From SIAQ01 sp963767835 (GTDB lineage: Bacteria > Planctomycetota > Planctomycetia > Gemmatales > Gemmataceae), in NCBI GenBank assembly GCA_963767835.1, contig CAVYFY010000003.1:111480-175479 (forward strand): a stretch of 64,000 bases of DNA. The letters are read 5' to 3'. The position numbers were made by a program, and so were the translations under genes. The notes under the pieces are model-generated. The model worked only from the letters and a program-made list of their open reading frames with translations, did no database searches and was not told where the DNA came from. Every line of letters begins with the position of its first letter. Position 1 is the first letter of the stretch. This document shows positions 18,578 to 26,498 of the stretch, one piece after another.

Positions 18578-18910
18578 TCATGTATCTAGGTTTGTGGTCA
18601 TCAAGATGATTTCGCCGACAAGGACCGATTTGCTTTCCTCATGAATGCCAAATTTGATCGAAAGAGGCCTCACGAATCCTATGGAAACGCGAATGTTCCT
18701 GGTATGAAGCGTGTAATGCGGTTCGCCAAATTCACTCGGGGATCGCTTCAAGCGCTGATCCATCTTTTCGACCAAAGCGAGAACTGATTTCTTTGGCCAT
18801 CCTGATTTCAAAAGGGCGTCGATATGCGAACTCAATGCTTCGCGAACTGCCTCAGAATAGACAACATGATACTCAGGTTCGCCGGGCGGCAAGGCCGACG
18901 TCTCCATCAT
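18578..18910 (-). CDS. RelE-like protein, copy B (presumed intact)
   Basis: The product is 110 residues. Its ATG overlaps the stop of the coiled-coil gene (ATGA at 18907-18910). It has EYHVVYSEAVREALSSHIDA, a linker with GW, then GEPHYTLH and VRPLSIKFGIHEESKSVLVG before a short end MTTNLDT. The compact helix-plus-strand pattern and its position after a small acidic partner suggest a RelE/ParE-like toxin. No experimentally known family is recognised. Compare copy A, which lacks this stop. Confidence 0.62.
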   Translation of the reverse strand: MMETSALPPGEPEYHVVYSEAVREALSSHIDALLKSGWPKKSVLALVEKMDQRLKRSPSEFGEPHYTLHTRNIRVSIGFVRPLSIKFGIHEESKSVLVGEIILMTTNLDT

Positions 18911-19322
18911 TTGGATTTGATCATCGCCACGAGATCGTCAATGGTCAGCGTGTAATCCTTTGGATCGAAATCGTCCTCGCCAGGCTCGCCGAAATGGTGC
19001 TTTACTTGCTCGACCAGCATCTTTCGATACTCATCGCGTTCCTTGCGAAGTTGCTCGATTTCTTCTCGTTTACCGGCCAGTTCGGCTTCGAGATTTTCGA
19101 CGACCTGCCGCATCGCATCGAGCGCCTGCGCGCGGAACTTGGATTGCCGTTCGCGTTCGTCGGTTCCATGGCGCATTCTCTTTTCGGGCCAAATTGTCCC
19201 TCTGCTATCCAACCACATCACGCTCACGTTGGCAAGGCAATCTTCGCGTATCGATACAGCCGGCGGGCGATTTGCTCCAGCGAGCGTGCCTCATCTACGG
19301 GCCGGTCAAAATGCCAGCGGCG
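18590..19322 (-). repeat. segmental duplication, source copy B
   Basis: This is the partner of 15766-16495 and includes both small genes, the intergenic sequence with GTTGGCAAGGCAATCT and the end of the intact RmlD-like gene. Similarity ends soon after GGTCAAAATGCCA on both sides. The copies are about 2.8 kb apart, in the same orientation, with the DUF1559 gene between. Confidence 0.75.
18907..19169 (-). CDS. coiled-coil partner protein, copy B, with a frameshift near its start
   Basis: Residues from QALDAMRQVVENLEAELAGK on match copy A through the coiled coil to the end FDPKDYTLTIDDLVAMIKSK. The DNA of the N terminus also matches copy A (ATGGAACCGACGAACGCGAA at 19169), but in another frame: one C is missing near 19129-19132. 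Without that indel the protein would be about 87 residues and start MEPTNANGNPSSAR. In the present sequence the open frame instead starts at ATG 19176. Coupled by ATGA overlap to the RelE-like gene. Confidence 0.6.
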
Positions 19323-20222
19323 CTCAGTCGGCAGCAGGTCGGCGCCGAGCGGCCAGGGCTGGAACGGCTGCTCCCCCAACTCCGCGCACACCTTCGCGCT
19401 CGACATGCTCACATCGCCGGCGCGCGGTGGCATCAAGCCGGCCTCGATGCGCGGACAGCCCTTGAGCAATTCCGGCACATAATCGCCGACGCGGTTGACC
19501 ACCTGGGCGATCTGATAAAGCGTCATCGCCGCCGGGCCGCCGCAATGGTAGATGCCGGCCGCGTTACTGACGAGGAACTTCTCGAAGACGGCATTCAGGT
19601 CGTCGCAATAGGTGCATGAGCGGACTTCATCGAAATACAGTGTGGCGGGACGCTGAGCCCGGAAGCGCGATTGAATCCAGTCAATCGCGCCGGCATGGTG
19701 ATTGAAGCTCGGACCCATCGGCAACGAGATGCGCAGAATCGCGGCGCTCGGCGTTTGCGCGGTAAAGATCTCTTCCGCTTGCACCATCGTCTTTCCATAT
19801 ACGGTGACCGGGTCGGTCGGGTCGCTTTCGATATGCTTGCCCCCGCGGGTTCCGGAGAAGACGAGATCGCTGGAGAGATGAACGAGGCGAGCGTCATGTC
19901 GGCGAACCTGCTCGGCGACGACGCGGGCGCTCTGAACGTTGATGGCGTGGGCCATGGCGGGATCGAGCTCGCACGATTTCAGGGCGCAGTTGCCGATGGT
20001 GTTGAGCACGCTGCGGAAGCCAAAGCGATCGAACAGGCGGGTCATGCCGGCGGAATCCTTGCCGTCCTCGGCGATGATACCGGCGCCGGTGAGGCGGAAT
20101 GTCCGCTGCGGCCGAACGCCGACGACCTGGCCGGGATATCGGCGGTGGAAGTAGTGGAAGGCGTTGTAGCCGGCGACGCCCGCGACGCCGGTGATGAGCA
20201 AGGGGAGCCGCGCTTCGAGCAT
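19224..20222 (-). CDS. RmlD-like NAD(P)-dependent sugar reductase
   Basis: The product is 332 residues from ATG 20222. It has a Rossmann start (LPLLITGVAGVAGYNAFHYF), the short-chain-type LVHLSSDLVFSGTRGG and the active-site pair YGKTMVQAEEI (Tyr-x3-Lys), with IYHCGGPAAMTLYQIAQVV late. This is the RmlD/dTDP-4-dehydrorhamnose reductase fold, but the substrate is not certain. The frame is open to 20279, giving 19 extra residues of no clear value. Its 3' end was copied into the duplication at 16396-16491. Confidence 0.82.
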   Translation of the reverse strand: MLEARLPLLITGVAGVAGYNAFHYFHRRYPGQVVGVRPQRTFRLTGAGIIAEDGKDSAGMTRLFDRFGFRSVLNTIGNCALKSCELDPAMAHAINVQSARVVAEQVRRHDARLVHLSSDLVFSGTRGGKHIESDPTDPVTVYGKTMVQAEEIFTAQTPSAAILRISLPMGPSFNHHAGAIDWIQSRFRAQRPATLYFDEVRSCTYCDDLNAVFEKFLVSNAAGIYHCGGPAAMTLYQIAQVVNRVGDYVPELLKGCPRIEAGLMPPRAGDVSMSSAKVCAELGEQPFQPWPLGADLLPTERRWHFDRPVDEARSLEQIARRLYRYAKIALPT

Positions 20223-20389
20223 CGGGATGTTATACGGCGTGCCGCCGGCAAATCCGGTCTTTTCCGTATGTTCACCCAAGTTTCCGCAGCTTGCGCATGT
20301 GCCCGCAGATTTTGCTGATTCACGGCGACACCTCCGTGTGTATCATGACTGTCGGGACATCGCCACGGGGTTCGCCGCGAGGAGAAGGC

Positions 20390-20905
20390 ATGACCGGGAC
20401 CATGCACGCCATCAAGGACTATTACGTGGCCAGCACCGCGATCGTGGCCGGTAATGTGGCGCTTGGACCCGGCGTGAACATTTGGTTCAACACGGTGCTT
20501 CGCGGCGATCTGGCGGTCATCACCCTCGAACCGCGCGTCAACCTTCAGGACGGCTGCATCGTCCATACCGATACCGATGCCCCCATGACCGTCGGCGAGG
20601 GCGTGGTCGTCGGGCATGGCGCGATCCTGCACGGCACACGCATAGGCCGCGATAGCTTGATCGGCATGGGCGCCAAGCTGCTGTCCAGCTGCGAAATCGG
20701 CGCGGAATGCCTGATCGCCGCCGGCACGCTTGTGACTGAAGGCCGACGCATCCCGCCGCGCTCCGTCGTCATGGGCGTGCCCGGCAAAGTGGTGCGTGGC
20801 ATCACTGACGAAGAACTCGAACGGACGCGAACCATCTGTGCCCATTACCTGGAAATGGCCCAACGCTATGTCCGCGGCGCCTACCCGCCGCCATGGACGC
20901 GATGA
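20390..20905 (+). CDS. gamma-carbonic anhydrase family protein
   Basis: The product is 171 residues from ATG 20390, with GGAGAAGGC right before it. It is a left-handed beta-helix of hexapeptide repeats: NTVLRGDLAVITLEPRVNLQ, then IVHTDTDAPMTVGEGVVVGH and AILHGTRIGRDSLIGMGAKL. The three His of the Zn/Fe site are in IVH, VGH and LHG. Known members are carbonic anhydrases, but many (YrdA, PaaY) have uncertain activity. Confidence 0.88.
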   Translation: MTGTMHAIKDYYVASTAIVAGNVALGPGVNIWFNTVLRGDLAVITLEPRVNLQDGCIVHTDTDAPMTVGEGVVVGHGAILHGTRIGRDSLIGMGAKLLSSCEIGAECLIAAGTLVTEGRRIPPRSVVMGVPGKVVRGITDEELERTRTICAHYLEMAQRYVRGAYPPPWTR

Positions 20906-20908
20906 CGC

Positions 20909-20990
20909 AAGTAAAAAAATCGCAAGTAAAAAAAGTAGAAAGTGTCGGCCATTCCACTTTTGCTTTTACTTTTTGATTTTTTTACTTTTT
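20909..20990. repeat. A/T-rich inverted repeat between two genes
   Basis: Left arm about 20909-20942 (AAGTAAAAAAATC plus a second AAGTAAAAAAAG) and right arm about 20957-20990 (GATTTTTTTACTT and similar units) can pair with few mismatches. It is unusually A/T-rich for this GC-rich DNA. It may end transcription of the carbonic anhydrase gene or be a dispersed repeat; further TTTTACTTTTTAC units continue to about 21008. Confidence 0.6.
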
Positions 20991-21014
20991 ACTTTTTACC
21001 TTTTACTTGGCTTT

Positions 21015-22187
21015 ATGAGCGTCACCCAAGAAACCCGAGCATCGCCCGCGCCGTCGCCCGCCAGTGTGGCCGACATCAGTCTGGGTGCGCCGATGGATCG
21101 CCGCACCGATGTCGAGATCAAGCAGGGCCGCGTCACCGCCATTCTGCAAGAGGCCGGCTGCGAGGGGTTGCTCGTCTTGAACCCGGATAATTTCGCCTGG
21201 CTTACCGGCGGCGGTACGGCGCGCGGCATCCTCGACCCCGACACTCTTCCCGCCCTCTTCTACAGCGCCGATGCCCGCTGGCTTCTGTGCAGCAATGCCG
21301 ATTCGCAGCGCATCTTCGACGAGGAAATCGACGGCCTGGGCTTTCAACTCAAGGAATGGCCCTGGCATCTGGGTCGGGCCGCGCTGCTGGACGATCTGTG
21401 CCAGGGACGCAACATCGCCGTCGATGTGCCACGCGAGGGTTGCAAGAACGTGTCTCCGCAGCTGGACCTTGCCCGCCGCGATCTGACCGATTACCAGATC
21501 GCATGCTACCGCATGCTGGGGCAAACCTTGAGCCACGCCATCGAGGCGACGGGCCGCACCCTGACGGCCGGCGAAACCGAGCGCGAGGTCGCCGGCCAAA
21601 TCAGCCATCGCTTGCTGCATCGCGGCGTCCATCCCCTCCTCATCTCGGTCACCGGCGATGGGCGTGGCCGGGCCTATCGGCAAGCAGCGTTCACGTCGGC
21701 GCCGGTGACGCACACCTGCGTCATGACGGTGGCCGCCCGCAAATACGGCCTGTGCGCCCGAGCCAGCCGGGTGATATCTTTCGGGCAGGCGGACGCCAAT
21801 TTTCGCCGCGATCATGATTGTGCGTGCAAGATCAGCGCGACGTATGTCGCCGGCACCTGGCCCGAATCGGTGCCTCGCCAAATTCTGCTCACCGGGCAGC
21901 GCATCTTTCAGCTCACCGGCGTCGAGCACGAATTCTACCTCGCCCCGCAAGGCCACGTCACCGGCCATGCCCCCGTCGAATTGGCCATGTCGCTGCAAGA
22001 AGAGCAACTGCTGCAAGCCCGCTGGGCGATCACCTGGTGCGTCGCCGTCGGGGCAGCCGTGAGCTGCGACACATTCCTCATCTCCGAAGAAGGCCCGCGC
22101 GCCATCACCGCCGCCGAAAATTGGCCGCTCAAGCGCATCCGCATCCAAGGCGCCGAATTCGTGCGGCCCGATGTGCTGGTGCGCTGA
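21015..22187 (+). CDS. M24 peptidase-family protein with degenerate active site
   Basis: The product is 390 residues. It has a creatinase-like N-terminal domain (AILQEAGCEGLLVLNPDNFA, WLTGGG) and a C-terminal pita-bread-like region (QTLSHAIEATGRTLTAGETE, then FYLAPQGHVTGHAPVELAM). The usual metal ligands of Xaa-Pro aminopeptidases (DxG with a later Asp, His and Glu pairs) are not visible, so it probably lacks peptidase activity. The ATG at 21015 lies just after the A/T-rich repeat. Confidence 0.7.
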   Translation: MSVTQETRASPAPSPASVADISLGAPMDRRTDVEIKQGRVTAILQEAGCEGLLVLNPDNFAWLTGGGTARGILDPDTLPALFYSADARWLLCSNADSQRIFDEEIDGLGFQLKEWPWHLGRAALLDDLCQGRNIAVDVPREGCKNVSPQLDLARRDLTDYQIACYRMLGQTLSHAIEATGRTLTAGETEREVAGQISHRLLHRGVHPLLISVTGDGRGRAYRQAAFTSAPVTHTCVMTVAARKYGLCARASRVISFGQADANFRRDHDCACKISATYVAGTWPESVPRQILLTGQRIFQLTGVEHEFYLAPQGHVTGHAPVELAMSLQEEQLLQARWAITWCVAVGAAVSCDTFLISEEGPRAITAAENWPLKRIRIQGAEFVRPDVLVR

Positions 22188-22394
22188 TTGGCTCTCAGAG
22201 TTTGTCAAGCATCAAGCGATCACGTACCCACCTACCCGACAGCCGTGGGTAGCTCGAATTAGCAAAAACCCTGGAAAAAATGCGGCTTTCGGGCGGGTAC
22301 CCACGATCCGGGGGGAGAGAGGGAGTGGGCGCGGACGGCAACAAATCTTCGCCGGTTCGGAATAATCCCCGCAACGGACCTTGCATTCAGCCGA

Positions 22395-22697
22395 CGATGG
22401 CTTCAGCGCCCGCTGGGAAGTCCTCCGCATGGCGCTCGAAGACGCCTCGCAAAAGCTCACCCGCTCGACATCGCCGAGGAATGGCCGGAGGATCTGCCGA
22501 AGCCCTGCTACGTGACGCTGGGCAAATAGCTGCAACGCGGCGTGAGCGGCGGCCTGGTGCTGATGGAGGGATTGGGCCGCAAATCGGACCCCTACCGGTC
22601 CCCCGCCGCTGAGGCCCGGTGGCGCGCCGATCCGCTGTATGAGTTCACGCAGATGATGAGCGGCCAGAATCCGTTCCTGCCGCTTGGGAAAAAGTAG
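22395..22697 (+). pseudogene. gene remnant of unknown family
   Basis: Protein-like sequence is spread over two frames: FSARWEVLRMALEDASQKL, then LDIAEEWPEDLPKPCYVTLG, an in-frame TAG at 22527, then LQRGVSGGLVLMEGLGRKSD and FTQMMSGQNPFLPLGKK to a TAG at 22695. Codon use looks coding-like but no frame is intact. It is the remains of a gene I cannot name. The DNA from 22188 to 22395 holds nothing I can support. Confidence 0.45.
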
Positions 22698-22744
22698 GCC
22701 GCGGATCAGGCGTGATGCACTTCCTGCAGGCCGGACGTGCATTT

Positions 22745-22843
22745 GGGGAGGGCGAGACTCCTGCCGAGCCGTGAACCCGCCAAGAGCGTGAAGAGTATCG
22801 GGTTTCCGGGCGCAACCGGCTCGGTAGGAGCCTCGCCCCTCCC
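22745..22843. repeat. GC-rich palindromic element
   Basis: Left arm 22745-22771 and right arm 22817-22843 pair at 23 of 27 positions (CTCCTGCCGAGCCG against CGGCTCGGTAGGAG). The spacer is 45 bases. This kind of palindrome, often translated by chance into small false proteins, looks like a dispersed repeat. Confidence 0.7.
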
Positions 22844-22967
22844 GTCGCAGCCACCTTTTCGTGCGGCACCGGGCCAAAGCCGTCGCGGCTTCGGGAAAAT
22901 CGTTGACAGGAGCCATCGCACCCGGCTAGATTAAGGCAGTCGCGGCATTTCTGCTCCGTGGACCTTA

Positions 22968-23140
22968 CCTGCGGACAACCACGGAAACCGTGGCCGTGGT
23001 CTGTACTCGGTCCACCGCCGGGGGGCAAGATCCATGCCGCTAAGGCCTGCGACCGCTATTGAAACCGCGACCCAGTCTTTGGCGCTTCGCCGTGGTCTGC
23101 AGTACAGACCACGGCCACGGTTTCCGTGGTCGTCCGCGGG
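22968..23140. repeat. palindromic element, 40-bp arms
   Basis: Arms 22968-23007 and 23101-23140 are reverse complements with 2 mismatches in 40. The inner ends read GGCCGTGGTCTGTACT and AGTACAGACCACGGCC. The 93-base spacer holds no gene. It precedes the small membrane protein at 23188. Confidence 0.8.
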
Positions 23141-23187
23141 ATTTACATGATGAATGATGTCCTCATTGCGGTGACTATCAGCCCGAC

Positions 23188-23469
23188 ATGATTGCGTCCC
23201 TGAAAAATGTCCACCTGAAATGGCTCTATATGCCCGCAGCGGTTTTTCTTGCCGCTGGTGCCGTTGCGGGTTTCCTGGCGTCTGCTCAATCGAGCCCGAT
23301 CGCGACCTATTGCGCGGCCGCATTAATCCTACTCGCAGTGGGGCTTATCGTCTTTCGGCTTCGCGCCGCATCGGCCATCGATCCAAATGCTGGCGATCCC
23401 AGGGAACGCATTGAACTGGGCCAGCGCCTTGTGTTGTTCAAACATGATACGCAGCGACGCGAAGCGTGA
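23188..23469 (+). CDS. small membrane protein of unknown function
   Basis: The product is 93 residues with two hydrophobic helices (WLYMPAAVFLAAGAVAGFLA and TYCAAALILLAVGLIVFRL) and a charged tail. No family is recognised. It lies 37 bases before the zinc-ribbon gene and may share its transcript. Confidence 0.5.
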   Translation: MIASLKNVHLKWLYMPAAVFLAAGAVAGFLASAQSSPIATYCAAALILLAVGLIVFRLRAASAIDPNAGDPRERIELGQRLVLFKHDTQRREA

Positions 23470-23506
23470 CGAAAGCCATCAATACGAAGGTGAGGAGGTC
23501 CGGTCC

Positions 23507-24087
23507 ATGCTTACCATCGCCTGTCCGTCGTGCAAGAACTATATGCAAATCGACGGAATCGAGGAAAACACGGAATGGGAATGCCCAAGCTGCGGTGCCG
23601 CATTTCTGGTTCGGGGATCCGCGGACCATCCATCGTTTTTGATCATGCAGAATGCGACCAAGCAACTAAGCGCACGGGAGAACCGCCGGCCAAATCGTCT
23701 GCGGTCGCAGGCGATCCTGAAATCAAAGATGAAATGTACATCTACGCGCTCGAGCGACTGGCAAAGGGGCAAAGTTCCCGCGATGTTCGCCGGCAAATCA
23801 TCGAGGCAGGGTACAAGCCGTCACAAGCCGACCGGATCGTGCAGACCGCGCTGCGATTTCAGCGTGAGCACGAAGCACAAGCGAAGCTCGAAGCCCGCGC
23901 CTACAAGGCTGCGGGCCCGCGAAACATGGCGATCGGCGGCATCATTTGCCTGGTCGGCATTGTCGTCACCGTGGGATCCATGGCGATGGCTAATGGAACC
24001 GGCGGCAGCTTTATTCTTGCGTGGGGCGCCATCGTGTGTGGCGCGATTCAGTTCTTCCGGGGACTCATGCAATCCACGAGCACTTAA
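23507..24087 (+). CDS. zinc-ribbon membrane protein, frameshifted
   Basis: GAGGAGG precedes ATG 23507. The first frame gives a zinc ribbon, MLTIACPSCKNYMQIDG, then CPSCGAAFLVRG. Near 23605-23625 the frame breaks; the other frame continues PSIVFDHAECDQATKR, then a helical region MYIYALERLAKGQSSRDVRR, and two membrane helices near the end (MAIGGIICLVGIVVTVGS; FILAWGAIVCGAIQFF). The combined product would be about 193 residues. Function unknown; ribbon plus membrane anchor recurs in this window. Confidence 0.6.
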
Positions 24088-24096
24088 CCTCCAAGG

Positions 24097-24254
24097 CCGT
24101 GGCCGGGGTCTGTATCCAGACCCCGGCGAACTGCCAGCAATAGTTGTCCTGCTCCCGATACAATGCTCGATGGGCAGCATTGCTCGGGTCTGAGGATTTC
24201 GGGGGCAAAGACAACCGATAATTCGCCGGGGTCTGGGTACAGACCCGGCCACGG
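24097..24254. repeat. palindromic element related to the one at 22968
   Basis: Arms 24097-24130 and 24222-24254 pair with one mismatch and one unpaired base (CCGTGGCCGGGGTCTGTA against TACAGACCCGGCCACGG). Each arm is itself a small hairpin (GGGGTCTG...CAGACCCC). The core CCGTGGCC-GGTCTGTA is shared with 22968-23140, indicating one family. Confidence 0.8.
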
Positions 24255-24282
24255 TTAACCCGAAACATCGTGGTATTGGCTA

Positions 24283-24534
24283 ATGAGTGCGCTATTGATC
24301 GTACCAATCGTTGTCGTTGTAACGTTTGTAATCCTTTGGATTTGGCCACGAAATGGCAAATGGGGGATTAATTGGGAGCCTTGGGTATGCCCGCAATGCG
24401 GCGAGCAACCGCCAATTACCCGCATACCAAAAAATCAAAGACAGTTATTGTGGGGCGGCTGGACATGCAGCGAGTGCGGATGTGAGATTGATAAGTACGG
24501 TGTCGAAATCAAGAAAAAATCAACACAGTCCTAG
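24283..24534 (+). CDS. small membrane zinc-ribbon protein
   Basis: The product is 83 residues: an N-terminal membrane helix (LLIVPIVVVVTFVILWIW) and a zinc ribbon with CPQCGE and, 26 residues on, CSECGC. It lies 29 bases after the palindrome. No function is known. The following 207 bases (24535-24741) hold no gene I can support. Confidence 0.6.
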   Translation: MSALLIVPIVVVVTFVILWIWPRNGKWGINWEPWVCPQCGEQPPITRIPKNQRQLLWGGWTCSECGCEIDKYGVEIKKKSTQS

Positions 24535-24741
24535 CCCACTACCCGAACTTGGCAACGGCGGCAGGCGGCATGGACGCGAGTGCCATCTGCGACATGGAAG
24601 ACGATAAGCTGCTTGCTGCCGCGCCGGCTCATCGAGAGGAATCGCGGTCGCGTCGCAGTTCAACTCGGCGAAGAGCAATCGGTTATCGCAGGGTAGCCGT
24701 GGTCCGCCGCCGCGTCGAGCGCTGTCCGGGAGGATCATGTA

Positions 24742-25056
24742 ATGGCCAGAGCAAACAAAAAAGACAAGGCCACGTATCCGTTCACGCTGATTCTCACCGG
24801 GATCAAAGACTTGACTCCAGACGTAGCCGACGCCCTTTACGAGGCTGGCTTTGATGACGCTCTGGTGGGAATGGCTGGGGGAGTGCCCTACATGGATGTA
24901 AATCATCGCGGAGCGGAATCTCTGGAGAAGGCCGTTCGTGAAGCCATTCGTGACGTTGAAAAAGCGGGATATCACGTTGTCCGTGTCGAATCCGACGCCG
25001 CCAATGCGATCACCCGAATCAATGCGGACTTGCTGACGCTATCATCGCATTCGTGA
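24742..25056 (+). CDS. small hypothetical protein, possibly regulatory
   Basis: The product is 104 residues. The pattern YPFTLILTGIKDLTPDVADA, LYEAGFDDALVGM and VREAIRDVEKAGYHVVRVES resembles the first domain of small bacterial proteins that often carry a helix-turn-helix behind it; no such second domain is present here. GGGAGG lies before the ATG. Function unknown. Confidence 0.6.
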   Translation: MARANKKDKATYPFTLILTGIKDLTPDVADALYEAGFDDALVGMAGGVPYMDVNHRGAESLEKAVREAIRDVEKAGYHVVRVESDAANAITRINADLLTLSSHS

Positions 25057-25120
25057 GACGGCGCCAGACGGGACGCGGCTACGTGGCAGTCGTGCTGGGG
25101 CGGGAGTCGAGGGGCAGACG

Positions 25121-25492
25121 ATGAACATACTCTTGTGGGTTTTGCAAATCCTCGCCGCGCTCTTGTACGCATCGTCGGGCGTCATGAAGGTTTTCATGTT
25201 CGACAAGATAAGCAAAGATGTCCCGTCCTTTGGCGCGTTGCCGCGTCAAGCCTGGATGATCCTGGGCATTGTGGAACTCGTGTGCACCGTCGGGCTGATC
25301 GTCCCCGCAGCTTTCGATTGGCAAGCGTGGCTAACGATCCTGGCTGCCGCGGTGTTGGCAGTCGAGAGCCTCGTTTTCGTCGGCGTGCACGTCAAATACC
25401 GCGAGGCCACGCCTATCATCATGAGCAGCGTGCTGGGCCTGATCATGGCGTTCATCGTATTCGGCCGGCTGGTTCTCGTGCCGGTAGTCTGA
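25121..25492 (+). CDS. DoxX-family membrane protein
   Basis: The product is 123 residues with four hydrophobic helices. ILAALLYASSGVMKVF, then LGIVELVCTVGLIVPA and LTILAAAVLAVESLVFVGVH, fit the DoxX/DoxX-like family, thought to be redox-related membrane proteins. From base 25153 on it is about 95% identical to a 5'-truncated copy at 26499-26838. Confidence 0.8.
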   Translation: MNILLWVLQILAALLYASSGVMKVFMFDKISKDVPSFGALPRQAWMILGIVELVCTVGLIVPAAFDWQAWLTILAAAVLAVESLVFVGVHVKYREATPIIMSSVLGLIMAFIVFGRLVLVPVV

Positions 25493-25525
25493 TCGATGGC
25501 TTTCACACGCAAAGGGTAGGATCAC

Positions 25526-25852
25526 ATGCTTCATCGTTTTCTTCCACTTTCAATCGTTCTGGTTCTGTTCGCCGCCTCCACGTCCAGGGGCGACATGTGC
25601 TTCGGCGGTGGATGGCCGCCCAAATCCGAGCCCGCTGAAAAAAAGGACGGCGAAGAAATCAAGGACGCCCCGAAGAAGCAAGCCATGCTCGGAGCCGGTA
25701 TCGCCCTGAGCGCGGCGTTTGTGAGCACCGGCTTGTATTTTTCTCGCCGCCGCCAAGGATTCCTTTGGCCTTGCGTGATTCTTGTCATCTTGGGAGGCGC
25801 GACGTACGCGCTGGGTGTCGTGGCTACAAATGCGATGGAAGCGAGGAGGTAA
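25526..25852 (+). CDS. small exported or membrane protein of unknown function
   Basis: The product is 108 residues with an N-terminal signal-like helix (FLPLSIVLVLFAASTSRG), a charged loop (EPAEKKDGEEIKDAPKKQ) and two further helices, ending in MEARR. It is followed after 2 bases by the TIGR03067-type gene, with which it probably forms an operon between the two DoxX copies. Confidence 0.55.
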   Translation: MLHRFLPLSIVLVLFAASTSRGDMCFGGGWPPKSEPAEKKDGEEIKDAPKKQAMLGAGIALSAAFVSTGLYFSRRRQGFLWPCVILVILGGATYALGVVATNAMEARR

Positions 25853-25854
25853 CC

Positions 25855-26466
25855 ATGCAGAAGGTCGTAATCGTTGGTGCGCTGACGGCGCTGTTCTTCC
25901 TGTTCACGCCGGCCGCTCGGGCGCAGGACGCCGATGAGGTCGCGAAGCTGCGCAAGGAGAACGAACAGCTCAAAAAGGAGATCGAGCTGCTCAAAAAGGA
26001 GAACGAATTACTCAAGAAGGCCAAGGCCCAGCCGGATGGAGCCGCTGATCCGAAGATCGCCAAGGAACTCGAATTGCTGAAAGGAACCTGGAACATCGAC
26101 TCACAGGATTTTGGCGACAAGAGCCTGCCCAAGGAACTGATGAAGGGATACAAGTTCGTCTTTGCCGGCAACAAGTTGACCTGGGAAGGCGCGATCGGGA
26201 TGATGAGCCGAATGGGGAAGATCACGGCCCGCGACGGCGCGTTCCCCTGCGAAATCAAGATCGACCCCGGCAAGGAGCCGAAACAGATCGACATCACGCT
26301 GCATGACAAGCAACGCGAGTGGACCATCCTGGGTATCTACGAAATCAAGGGCGACACGCTGACGGTGTGTTTTTTCAACAGCCAGACGGGAAGACGCCCG
26401 GCTGACTTCTCGACGAAGGGCGGTCAGGGCATAGGCTATATCGTTTTGACCCGCGCAAAAAAGTGA
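25855..26466 (+). CDS. TIGR03067-type secreted protein
   Basis: The product is 203 residues from ATG 25855, with GAGGAGG in front. A signal peptide ends near ARAQDA; a coiled coil (LRKENEQLKKEIELLKKENE) follows; then LELLKGTWNIDSQDFGDKSL starts the TIGR03067 domain typical of planctomycetes, ending with GIYEIKGDTLTVCFFNSQTG and IGYIVLTRAKK. The domain is lipocalin-like and of unknown role. Confidence 0.8.
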   Translation: MQKVVIVGALTALFFLFTPAARAQDADEVAKLRKENEQLKKEIELLKKENELLKKAKAQPDGAADPKIAKELELLKGTWNIDSQDFGDKSLPKELMKGYKFVFAGNKLTWEGAIGMMSRMGKITARDGAFPCEIKIDPGKEPKQIDITLHDKQREWTILGIYEIKGDTLTVCFFNSQTGRRPADFSTKGGQGIGYIVLTRAKK

Positions 26467-26498
26467 GCTTATCGGGAGGGCCACGTAGCCAGCAGTCA

